A stretch of DNA of 64,000 bases from Chrysoporthe austroafricana (Eukaryota > Ascomycota > Sordariomycetes > Diaporthales > Cryphonectriaceae): assembly GCA_001051155.2 (NCBI GenBank), contig JYIP02000011.1:868001-932000 (forward strand). The letters are read 5' to 3'. Position 1 is the stretch's first letter, and each line of letters begins with the position of its first letter. The notes beneath the pieces were generated by a model. It was not told the origin of the DNA and did not search any database. It was given only the letters and a program-made list of their open reading frames with translations. This document shows, one piece after another, positions 47,911 to 57,700 of the stretch. Made by a program: the position numbers and the translations under genes.

Positions 47911-48770
47911 TTGATAGCATCGATACGTACGATCAGAATTGTTTCCCTTAATTTGGTTCCCCCGTCCGTGGATCAGGATATCACACTATCTGTCATTCTA
48001 TGTCTAGCCACGCTAGTATATACTTTGTATAGACGCGGAACCTTGATCCAGGCTTCGATTTCAATCCCAGTGAATTACTACTTCACGAGAAAATGTGGAA
48101 ACCTGGAGGGCGCGAAGCATGATCTGACTCTGCTCGAGAAATCCGGGATGAAGAAGCTCAACTTCCCCGGCGGCGAACCTTTTCTATATCTGAAATATCT
48201 CGGTATACGGCTGGTGCTTGGAAGACCTCCTCTGTGACGATCATGAGACAGAATTTGTGGTTATACTTGACGGAGATTATTGCGTTCGACAAGCAGCCTT
48301 TCAATTGTCAGTAGCAGCAGTCTAATCAGACAGTCCTGGCTACAGAAATAGGGCAAGGACTTCGATATTCTGGCCATCTCTCGTGACTCGTTTGACGAGC
48401 AGACTAATATAAAGATTGGCCGAGGAAGCGTTGATAACGTGAAGCAATTGGTTCAGCTCTGTGATTGGTGCAATGAATATGACATCGAATTGAAACTCAA
48501 TACTGTCGTGTGTAGATACAATTTTGCGAGAATATGGAGGAGCAAGTTGCCGCCCTGAAGCTTTTTCGTTGGAAATGCTTTCAAGTCCTGAAGGTCAAAG
48601 GCGAGAATGATTCAGACCAGACTTGACGAGATGTTCGACGGGTTGAGATTGAAGACGATGAATTTGAGTTATTTTGCAGAAGACACGAGTATTTGGCTTG
48701 CTTTGTGCTCGAGTTAAACCGAATAATGGTGGAGAGCTACCTACTCCTGGATGAGGTGAGCTGCGTTACG
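47911..48770 (+). pseudogene. Viperin-like radical SAM gene (RSAD2 family), degraded
   Basis: Ordered blocks match viperin-like enzymes, which in animals and prokaryotes convert CTP/UTP/GTP to ddh-nucleotides. An N-terminal hydrophobic segment leads to PVNYYFTRKC, which keeps only the first cysteine of the CX3CX2C cluster motif; the following residues are missing and the frame resumes at LEGAKHDLTLLEKSGMKKLNF and GGEPFL (about 48163). After a possible intron come SIVSSSSLIRQSWLQK, a TAG at 48349-48351, then GKDFDILAISRDSFDEQTNI, IGRG and WCNEYDIELKLNTVV. A frameshift near 48525 shifts to EEQVAALKLFRWKCFQVLKV; TGA at 48624-48626 interrupts before EDDEFELFCRRHEYLACFV and ESYLLLDE, which ends at a GTGAGC donor. 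The final exon was not found. Without the iron-sulphur ligands it cannot be active. Confidence 0.82.
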
Positions 48771-48811
48771 AGTGAGCCTTCCTTGATGCTCTCTTAGTTT
48801 GCCCATGCTGC

Positions 48812-48831
48812 TATATATATATATATATATA
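48812..48831 (+). repeat. (TA)n dinucleotide repeat
   Basis: About ten TA units directly downstream of the viperin-like relic. Confidence 0.85.
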
Positions 48832-49072
48832 CCGCACTAGAGCCCCGCCACTACTACAGGCGATGCCCTCGCGAGTGATGCAATCCTCGGGATTTATGTC
48901 GAGGATCCTATCAGTAGCCTGCAGGTGCAAGGTATAGCTACGAGATTGCACGAGGAAAACGAGCACCTGCAGACAGCAGCATCTCGAGGATAGCCAATAC
49001 GCCGAACTCGTCTAGGTCGACGTTGGACAGACCGACGATATCATCACCGGGTTACTAGAGGCAACTTAATCC

Positions 49073-49345
49073 TTCAGCTTATTGTTGTCCATCAACTTGG
49101 TCGCACCAGCCTCGCTCTGGCCAGACTCGAAACGGAGGGTGGCGCCACTGGGCGAGCGGAACCAAGCTAATAATATCAGTCAACGAAGCAAGGGTTTGTC
49201 GCGACGCGGTCTGAGAAAGCTTACCACCTAGTTCTCGGGGCCGGATATGACGGCGATCTTCTAGAATCGAGAGACAGGATGTGTAATCTAGCAAAACCGA
49301 TGCTTTACGTGGCACTCCTTGCCCCACCCGCTGCAATATAAACAA
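49073..49345 (-). other. Possible two-exon 3' end of an unrecognised gene
   Basis: On the minus strand, an open segment ending RRHIRPRELG is followed by a GTAAGC donor (near 49226) and, after a TTAG acceptor (near 49170), a second open segment WFRSPSGATLRFESGQSEAG ending in a lysine-rich tail and stop near 49073. Joined at phase 1, the two read through without a stop. No start codon was identified and I do not recognise the family. It may be a fragment. Confidence 0.3.
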
Positions 49346-51066
49346 AGCCCTCCTCGCCCGTTCCTGTCTTGTGCTCTAGACTTATCCTCTCCTCCCTCCA
49401 ACCTTCGAAGGCTAGCTTATTCTTTTCTTCAGATGTGCCATATCTTTGGGTTTGCCGCATGGCAGCCGAACCAGCCTCAGGACAATCCTCCTCGTCTCAA
49501 AAGCGGCTTCTACGGCTACGTTTTCGTGGCCAACTGCATCAGCAACAAGAGCGGCTTGCAGATTGTTAAGCTGCCCCAGCCCTCACGCAAGGAGAATATC
49601 TCGGCATATGCATAGTTTCGCCATGCATAGCATAGTTTCACCATGGCATACAGACCAAGCTAGCTCTGATCAGTCAAAAATTGTGGCTGGAGTCCTCAAA
49701 TCGTCCAAGGGCATCCAATTGTTGAACCTGAAGGTTCTGGGCACAAGCGTGCCGGCGCAAGTCGGCACTCGGTAAATGCAGATCCCTGCTAAATCATATT
49801 CAAGGACGAAGTCTCACCTCGAATTTTTTCACAAGAAGGAAGTCCCCAAGGAGAGATTTAAAACGTAGAGCCATTCTTCTGGATATAGAGGGTATATCGC
49901 AATTTTCCCTGGAAGTTTCCAGTGCGTTGTTGCTGAGGAATATCGCACCAGAGTTTGTGAGTACGCTTCTCGTGTTGGGAGTGTGCCTACGTCCCCCAGA
50001 CCCAAAATATGTTCTAGCGCCAATGCCAGGGCCTCTGCCGGGCAAATCCTCATCTGAACGAAGAGCTGAATAGCCAGCGGACTATGGGGGATTGGATCAT
50101 AGAGCTCACTCGATCGCATGTTGGATTGGATAAAGCAGCCCACAGGCATAGAGGCCACGCACAAAGATTGATTCACATACGTACTACACAAGTGGACTCA
50201 GGAGCGTAATCAACAAGGATCACGTGGCAGGCTTGTTTTCCCATAGCATCCTGCCGTGGCATGTAGTAGTGCCACTGGAGCATTGCACTAATAGTACTGC
50301 GGTATCTCTTCCAGATTCTCCCATCGATGTATCATTCGGTGGCCGAGTTTTCCGATGTGTCGGGTGGCAGAAGGCGGATTCGTCATCCGTCAAGGTACCG
50401 TCGTACCTGCCGTGAAGAACACGAGGTTCTGCATAGGACTCCGCATCCCACAAGGGGATCACTACCTGGTTCGCCTTAACGTCAATTACGCACACGTACA
50501 CCTGCGCTTCGCTATTACCGAAATAGCGCATAAAGCCGACCCCCAACACACTGAGTACCAAATTTTATACAACACCCCTCTATTGATCCAGCTTATCACT
50601 ATCCGAACAAGCACCGAGTGGGCTGTTAAAGCTTGTTTGGACGAGGAGAATTGTACGCTGTACTAATGTTTCGTTTCAACTGGGGCTCGCTATGACCAGC
50701 TGCAGCTGTATGGTGCATCCTTCATTCCCTTCGGGTTCGGCTCAGGGGTAGAAGACATCAGCTATGAACGTTCAGGCAGCGGGGAGCGACATTGCTTGAT
50801 GCTGGCAAGGATGATGGCGACTTCTTGCGGCCCGTGTGTCCTCGATGAATAGACGTCGTACTACGACATAGCAGCGACTCCTGCAGCTTGAGCGTAATTA
50901 CGATGGAAGGCCAGGATGTCTTCCGGAGGGCATATATATATTTATATCAAGGGAGTTCTCTCGCTTCAGGAAGGACTTCAGTCTTGAGGCCATCAGACTC
51001 AAGGCCGAGCCCCTTGCGTCGTTGCGTTCTCGGCAGTTCTGGCTCCTGATATAGACCGCACCCACT

Positions 51067-52674
51067 ATGCGCGCCTCGTACTTGTCGCTGGCCGCCAGCC
51101 TCGCTGTCGCGGGCCGGGCGGCGTCGCCCCTTTATGAGACTACCATCAACATTACCGACTTCGGCGTGGTGCAGGGAAGGGCGGCGCTGAACAGCTCGCA
51201 GGACGGCCACGTGCCCAACTGGCAAGACATATCCTTTTTCGGCGGCGTACCCTACGGCGCCGATACGTCTGGTGTTAACCGCTGGAATGAATCGCAGCGC
51301 GCCACCGCCTGGACCGGCATCAAGAACACCACGGACTTCGGCCCCCTCTGTCCCTTCGCCGGCAACCCTCAGGACATTGTTGCGCAGTACGGTGAGAGCG
51401 AGGACTGCCTGACGCTGAATATCTGGACTCCTGCGACGTCTGCCGACGACCTTCTGCCCGTAGTCTTCTGGACCACCGACGATGGCACCGCCCCAGCGCA
51501 GTCGGTGTACGAGGGCTCAGGCCTGGCCTCCAAGGGCATCATCTTCGTGACGTACAACTACCGCAACGGCGTGCTCGGCTGGCTCGCCGACCCGGAGCTC
51601 GTGGAGTCCTTCGGCAACGTCCTGGCCCCCAACAATGCTACCGGCAACTGGGGTCTGGCAGACCAGATCCACGCCTTCAAGTGGGTATCCGCAAACATCG
51701 CTCTGTTCGGTGGCGACCCGGACCACATTACTATCGCCGGTCAAGGTAGCGGCGCGGCCACCGTCCTGCACCTGCTCAACAACGAGCAGGTGGTCGAGCT
51801 CGACCTGAATATCCATAACGCCATCGCGCAGTCCGGGCTCCGTTCCCCCAGCGACCCCGAGCTGCAGCGCGAGGACGGCGCCGGCGCTTATTACAACCAG
51901 ACGTACGCTAAAGCTCTCGCAGCTAACGTGTTGGACAGCCTGAACGTGTCCACCGTGGTGGAGGCGCGCGCTCTGTCTTACGAGCAGCTCATCGAAGCCA
52001 CTGCCGATGTGTCTTTCAGACCCATTCTGGATTACTACCTCATCCCCGAGACGTACAGCCTCGACCTGCAGAACGGCTCTGCCACCAAGGTCCCGATCCT
52101 AACTGGCCACGTCGCCGGTGTAGATACGAACACCACCACCACGGCTGACTACCAGACCTGGCTCCAGTCCCAGTACGGCAGCAGCTGGGCCTCGTCCTTC
52201 CTCGCGCTTTACCCAGCCGCAAACGGCATCCAGACTATCGCCCGAGACCAGGCCCGCGTCAGCAGCTGGGCATTCGCGAACGGCTACCACAGCTCGTCTG
52301 GCGGCCTGGCCACTTACACGTACTACTGGGACTACGCCTCCACCCTAAGCAACGGCCGCGCAAGCCACGGCAGCGAGATCCCATACGCCCTGAGCAACTT
52401 GTGGGCGCAGACAGGCGCCAACATCACGACGGATGACTACACCGTCAGCAGTCTTCTGAGCGCCTACTGGGTCAACTTCATCAAGACGAGTGATCCGAGC
52501 AACTCGACTCTGGCTACTAACGAGACCGCCTTGCCGGCCATCTGGAACGCCAACTCGCTGGCTGACAACACGACGTTCCGTGTCGGCAGTGCTTGGGAGG
52601 AGATCCCCATCGCGGGTTCTGCGGACAAGATTTCTTTGTTTGAGGAGTTCTTCGCGGCCCAGACTCCGTCTTGA
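51067..52674 (+). CDS. Secreted carboxylesterase type B fold protein with altered nucleophile motif
   Basis: A single exon of 535 residues with a signal peptide (MRASYLSLAASLAVAGRAAS) and the full length of a fungal type-B carboxylesterase/lipase. Family blocks are clear: DISFFGGVPYGAD, SEDCLTLNIWTP, GIIFVTYNYRNGVLGWL, NWGLADQIHAFKWVSANIALFGGDPDHITI, and the late histidine in SHGSEIPYAL (His434). The nucleophile elbow, normally G-E-S-A-G or G-Q-S-A-G, reads G-Q-G-S-G (residues 225-229): glycine at the catalytic position and serine one place later. The usual acidic residue region after the VPIL segment also lacks the typical DEG. It may be a non-catalytic binding protein. Many N-glycosylation sequons are present. 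The intact frame inside a decaying island suggests selection or recent origin. Confidence 0.85.
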   Translation: MRASYLSLAASLAVAGRAASPLYETTINITDFGVVQGRAALNSSQDGHVPNWQDISFFGGVPYGADTSGVNRWNESQRATAWTGIKNTTDFGPLCPFAGNPQDIVAQYGESEDCLTLNIWTPATSADDLLPVVFWTTDDGTAPAQSVYEGSGLASKGIIFVTYNYRNGVLGWLADPELVESFGNVLAPNNATGNWGLADQIHAFKWVSANIALFGGDPDHITIAGQGSGAATVLHLLNNEQVVELDLNIHNAIAQSGLRSPSDPELQREDGAGAYYNQTYAKALAANVLDSLNVSTVVEARALSYEQLIEATADVSFRPILDYYLIPETYSLDLQNGSATKVPILTGHVAGVDTNTTTTADYQTWLQSQYGSSWASSFLALYPAANGIQTIARDQARVSSWAFANGYHSSSGGLATYTYYWDYASTLSNGRASHGSEIPYALSNLWAQTGANITTDDYTVSSLLSAYWVNFIKTSDPSNSTLATNETALPAIWNANSLADNTTFRVGSAWEEIPIAGSADKISLFEEFFAAQTPS

Positions 52675-54414
52675 GCTTACGGAGGGGAGGGGTGATTCAA
52701 TGTATATACTCTGATACGCTGGCGTTTTATTGCATCAGGAAGCTCAACATTGATTGTTTTCTTGACCGAAGTCCTAGTCGGGACGGCCCCAGAAAACAAA
52801 TTTCTTTCAAAGTGCATATATTTATATATGTGTGTTTTCATGTGCTTGTGATCATCCATCCTTCGCTTCTCGGGACAATCATTACACCCCCCCCCCCAAA
52901 ACAATACGCCGTGCATAGCATCAGCAGGGCAACAGCGCAAATAGATCTCCCTCTCCCGGGCCTGAGCTATTCACCAACTGCAATGACTTTCCGTCTGGTA
53001 CTTTGGCAAAGATTTCGAAATATGAGGGAGGGCGTGGTAGTAGTTGTTGCAAGGCTGCAGATAGTGACTTGATTCAACGCAGAAAGTTACGTCCACTGAT
53101 GACTGAGGGGGAAACACAGCCTTGGAGCCATAAGATTCCCATCGTCTCATATTAAAGTGCTGTACTAAGTATATTCCATTAACTCAGTGTTATAACAGAT
53201 GCCTGATCAGTCTATATTTACCAATTGGCACGCACAGTATGCCACTTTAAGTGCATCAAAGGAGAAGTTGGCTCGGTTGCTGCAAGCACCTATTCCCCTT
53301 AATCAATGTTCTCACGTCGCTCCAGCTCGCGGCCTTAGCCAAGTTTCGCCGTTCCTCCTAGGCCCAAACATCATGGAACGTTCCAATGAACAGGGAAGAT
53401 GGTTTCCACCATCTGGGCAGTATGCAAAGAACAGGCCAGGGGTTTTGCTACCGAGATCTTTGCCTTGACTATCTCCTCAAGCTTTCACTTCAGAGCAATG
53501 ACGGCCTCAGCTTCTTGACAGGCGGCTTTGTTGTCTTTATTGTCTAGTTACCGTTAGTTTGGTGATCAGACCGGAAGAACAGTCCGAAGTTAGTCTTCCG
53601 CATACTCTCTTTGGAACTTGGGATAAGACGCACTGGATTATCGTCTATGTGGGTAAGGGTAAACCCAAAATAGGCGATAATTCTGAACCTAGTTATCCTG
53701 CGCCCTTCTGTTCGGTGCCAAAGTAGTAGAGAAAGCGATTTCCCCTAGTATCTGTCACAAGAGATGTTACGAGATACACAAGTTGTAGCGACACTAAATG
53801 CTATATACAAAAGACATGAGATGTAAGCAGCAGGTCCTTCTTAATCGAACACTATCCAGACTTCTCACAACAATAGCTTGCAAAGGTGAACATCGTATCG
53901 TCGTAGCGACGGAGTTACTAGCTTGATAATACTTGACGTACCATCACAAGCATCAGCCGCAGCACATGTGAGGTAACGAGCGTCGTGGGAGTTCGGATGA
54001 CTCGGAAAGATGTTGATTCGCTTCCAGATGTGCCACATCTACGCGCATACGACGAGCATGAATAAACCATCAGTAAGTTTCCAATATTGTTCAAAGTCAT
54101 ATTGATCACGCTGCCCGTCCTTCTTGGTGATCCTATATAGATAGCCATTGCTGTTCCTGTCGTGTTGGTAAGCTTCGTTATGGCGAGGAGTGCTTCTCCG
54201 CCTAGTTCTTGTCCGTCTCGGGAAGGACGCTATTGCTGAGGTTGATGGCCGAGTTAGTCGGAGACGAAACGCATGCCGAAAGAGGACACCAGAAGTGGCC
54301 AGCAGACCATGCCTCTTTCCCCGTACTTCCATGTGATCTATACCGTGGGTTCAGCAATGTCAAGATCGATAACTGACACGGAAGGAAAACGCTAGAAAGT
54401 TTCCTTCTCTCGAA
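52675..54414. other. AT-rich intergenic region up to the retrotransposon
   Basis: No gene is supported. A C11 run lies at about 52886-52897. A minus-strand ATG-started frame at 54039-54332 ends close to the insertion point, but nothing is recognised in it. Confidence 0.45.
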
Positions 54415-54419
54415 GACTC

Positions 54420-54697
54420 TGTTACAAGGGCAGAGTTCTGGGCTTGGAGAGGTCTCAATTCAACGATAACTGTTAAGGGTGTTCTAAGGAATGCTGAAGA
54501 ACCCGGTCCCTCCTGGATCCGTCGGGCTCGTTCCTGCCGTACTTATAGACCTTGATTCCGATATCTGCCTCAGGCATCTATTGCATAGCCCCCTTCTTTA
54601 TGCAGTTGGGCGTTAACCGGTAAAGCCTAACGGCGGGTAACTCGCAATGCCCTAATATCCGTTCTTTCCTTAAGCACCCTTAGGTATCCGTATAATA
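54420..54697 (-). repeat. 3' LTR of the chromovirus
   Basis: 278 bp, aligning over its whole length with 60594-60900, with mostly transition differences. It lacks the 28-bp internal duplication present in the other LTR. Confidence 0.92.
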
Positions 54698-54714
54698 CTA
54701 CCTCCTCCCTTCTT
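54698..54714 (-). other. Polypurine tract
   Basis: On the minus strand an uninterrupted purine run except one T directly abuts the 3' LTR, the position where plus-strand DNA synthesis is primed in LTR retrotransposons. This confirms the element's orientation. Confidence 0.75.
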
Positions 54715-57700
54715 AGGGCTCGGCTCGAGTCCTTAAGGCCTTAAGGTTATAAGGCTTATCCGGGTATTGGAGGTGATAGATCCTGGCAAGCTCTTTTGCT
54801 CTTTCCCTTAGGAGGTAATCGTAAGGTTCTTATGTCTAATCCTTCTTTCGTAGCCAGCCTTCCCATTTGATAAGGTAACGAACCTTGCTTCCGGTTTCCA
54901 GGGAATCTATAATTTCGTTAGCCAAGTATTCTCTTTCTATAAAAAGCGCTTCTCGCAAGACCTGGTCAGAGTTAGGCCATACTTAAATGCTAGCGCGATA
55001 GGGCTTTATAAGGGATACGTAGAACGAATTGTAAATCCTTTATCCTTTTGGCAAGGCTAGCCTGATAGCTATAAGGGAAATAACCTTAATAATTCTGAAA
55101 GGATTTAATATCTTATAATCGAGTTTTTTGGTTAGTTTTCGGATGCGAATATATTTAGCATTGAATATAATAAGCTATCCCTCGATATAAGTTAGGGTTT
55201 CGATTTGCTATTAATCGGCTTAGTATTTTATTCTTTATCGGGCAAAATTAAAGTATGCTTTAGCCTTATTATAAACTGTTATTATCCAATAAGTATATAA
55301 TTTGTTTGCTAGGTTAAAGATATAGGGCTATATTCGAATAAACAGGTTATAGTTTGCTAAGTAATAATTATAATTAGTATAGAAAAGGATAAGCTTTATA
55401 TTAGATAAAAAGGAATTATTATAAGCAAATTTAGCTATAAGTAATAGCTTTTTCTAATTGAATATCTTATAATTAATAAAAGAACGTATATAAGCCTTAA
55501 GGGTTTAGTTTAGCTTTTCCGTTTATCCGTCCGTTTAGGAGTAGAATGCCGTACTTATATGGCTTTTAATGCCGATAAGCTTTAGGAAGTTTATTTATAA
55601 TTTAGCTATAAAGCAGGAATTTCGGTTTGAAACGATATCCAGGGAAATGCTATAGAATTGCCAGTATTTTCGGGCGAAAATGCGAATTAAGTTATCCGTT
55701 TTCTTTTTACCCATTTATAATAGTATAAAATAGCTTATTTTAATAAATATATTTATAATTATTTATACAGAATTGCAACTATCCGAAAAGGGAAGTTCTG
55801 TAATGAAATCTATCGAAATAAATTGTTAGGGCTTATAATGGAATTCTATAAGCTAGAGATAACTGAAAGGAATGTATTATAAGTTCTTATTCCGCTAATA
55901 GCTCAAATAGCTTCAGATATATTCCCGAATTAAATTTTCGAGATAAGGCTACTAGAAATTTCTAATAATTAATTCTATTGTTTTATCTATGCTTATATAT
56001 CTTACAATTTTCGTATTATGCTCTAATTCTATAATGTCTTATCTTAAGGATTCAAGTATTCAGAGTCGGTTTTTTCTATAAAAAAGGCCGTTTTCGATCG
56101 AGAGTTCCTTATCCGTTTCCGCTAATAATAAGCTCGACTAATAAGCTAGATCTTGCATTATAATATCTTTAACTTATTATATAAAGGAAAGAGTTTAACG
56201 GATAATGAAAAAGCTATTAAACCTGGCTGCGCTTAAGAAGAACGCAAGTCTAAATTGCGAATAAGAAGCAAAATATTCCTTTTTTAATACTATCGTAATT
56301 GGCTAATACTTATCCTTTCTTTTTTTAGGGCGATATTCGGGCAGTCTGGATAGAATATCGGCTTTTTCGTTTTGCTAGCCTAATCTATAATTAATAACAA
56401 ACCAGTAGCCCGCTAGCTATTACGCTTATCTAGCTTAATACCTATTTAGTATTCTGGCTATCGTAAAATAGGCTAGGTTTTAATAATCTGAATAGATCTC
56501 GATTTTGTACTTAGCGCTTTCGAAATAGTATTTTTATTTTGAAAAGCAATCCATAATAGCAAAGAATTCTTTATCGTAAATTTCGTAATTGATTTCCGCA
56601 AAGGTTATTTTCTTTAAGTGAAACGCAATTGAGTATAGCTTGCTATTTTCCGCTTTCTGTAAAAGTATTATACTTAATATATAATCCGAAATATTTATTT
56701 CTATTAAGATAAAAGTATTTGGGCTGTAATAACAGAAGATCGGTATAGTAATAAAAGCTTCTTTTAGCCGCTAAATGGATAATCTTATTTCGTTTATTAG
56801 CTTCCAACTTCCTTTAAGTTAGGCTTCCGTAAATAGCTTTACGATTTTTGAAAAGCTTGGAATAAAGCAGCAATAGAAGTTTGCGAATCTTACAAATTGC
56901 TAAATATACTTAAAATATAACGGGAAAGATCAATTAAGGATATATTCTATCTTATTTATAAATATAGTAATGCTTTGCTAAGTAATAATATTGCTTAAGA
57001 ATTCGACCTCTTGCATTCTTTACTGGCATTTTCGAAAAGCTATAGCTAGGTTATATTTCGTAAGTCGTTTTAATATTTCAATTACTATTTTATTATATTC
57101 TTCTAAAGTTTCTATATAAATTAGAAAATTATTGAAATAAATTAGTACGCTTTTATTTATAAGGTTTCTGAAAATGTAATTTATTATAGCTTGGAAAGTT
57201 GAAAAGGCATTAATAAAGCTTAATAGTATAACCGTATACTCGAAAAGTCCGTATTTGTAACGGAAAGCTATTTTCTATTCGTATCCCTTAGCTATACGTA
57301 TTAAGTTGAAACCCGTTTTTAAATCTAGCTTAATTATAAACCTGGCCTTATATAGGCAATCTTAGAATTTCGAGATTAGCAGGATAAAGTACTTAACTAG
57401 TATAATTTTGCTATTCAAGTTTCGATAGTTTACTACCGGTCTGAAAGGGTCGATAGGGTCTTTCTTCTTTACGAATATAAATAAGGCTCCGCAAAGAGCT
57501 TCTGAAAGACAGACCCGACCCGATCCCAAGTTTTTATCGATTTACGGTTTCAGGACTTGAAATTCCCTTTCGCTTATATTATATATCGGCCCTTACGAGA
57601 ATTCTGCGCCTTTTTTGAAATCGATCTTATAATCCTATAGCTGATAGTCTAGTAATCTTATAGCGGCTTCTTTAAATATAATAGGAAAGTAAGCCCTGAA

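Larger units (their letters stand above)
48771..51066. other. AT-rich region with unrecognised coding-like scraps
   Basis: A TA repeat lies at 48812-48831. On the minus strand, 49345-49078 contains exon-like sequence described separately. Plus-strand open segments at 49436-49615 and 50224-50666 and a minus-strand segment at 49829-50191 show no recognisable family and no consistent gene structure. The right end is the promoter of the esterase-like gene. Confidence 0.4.
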
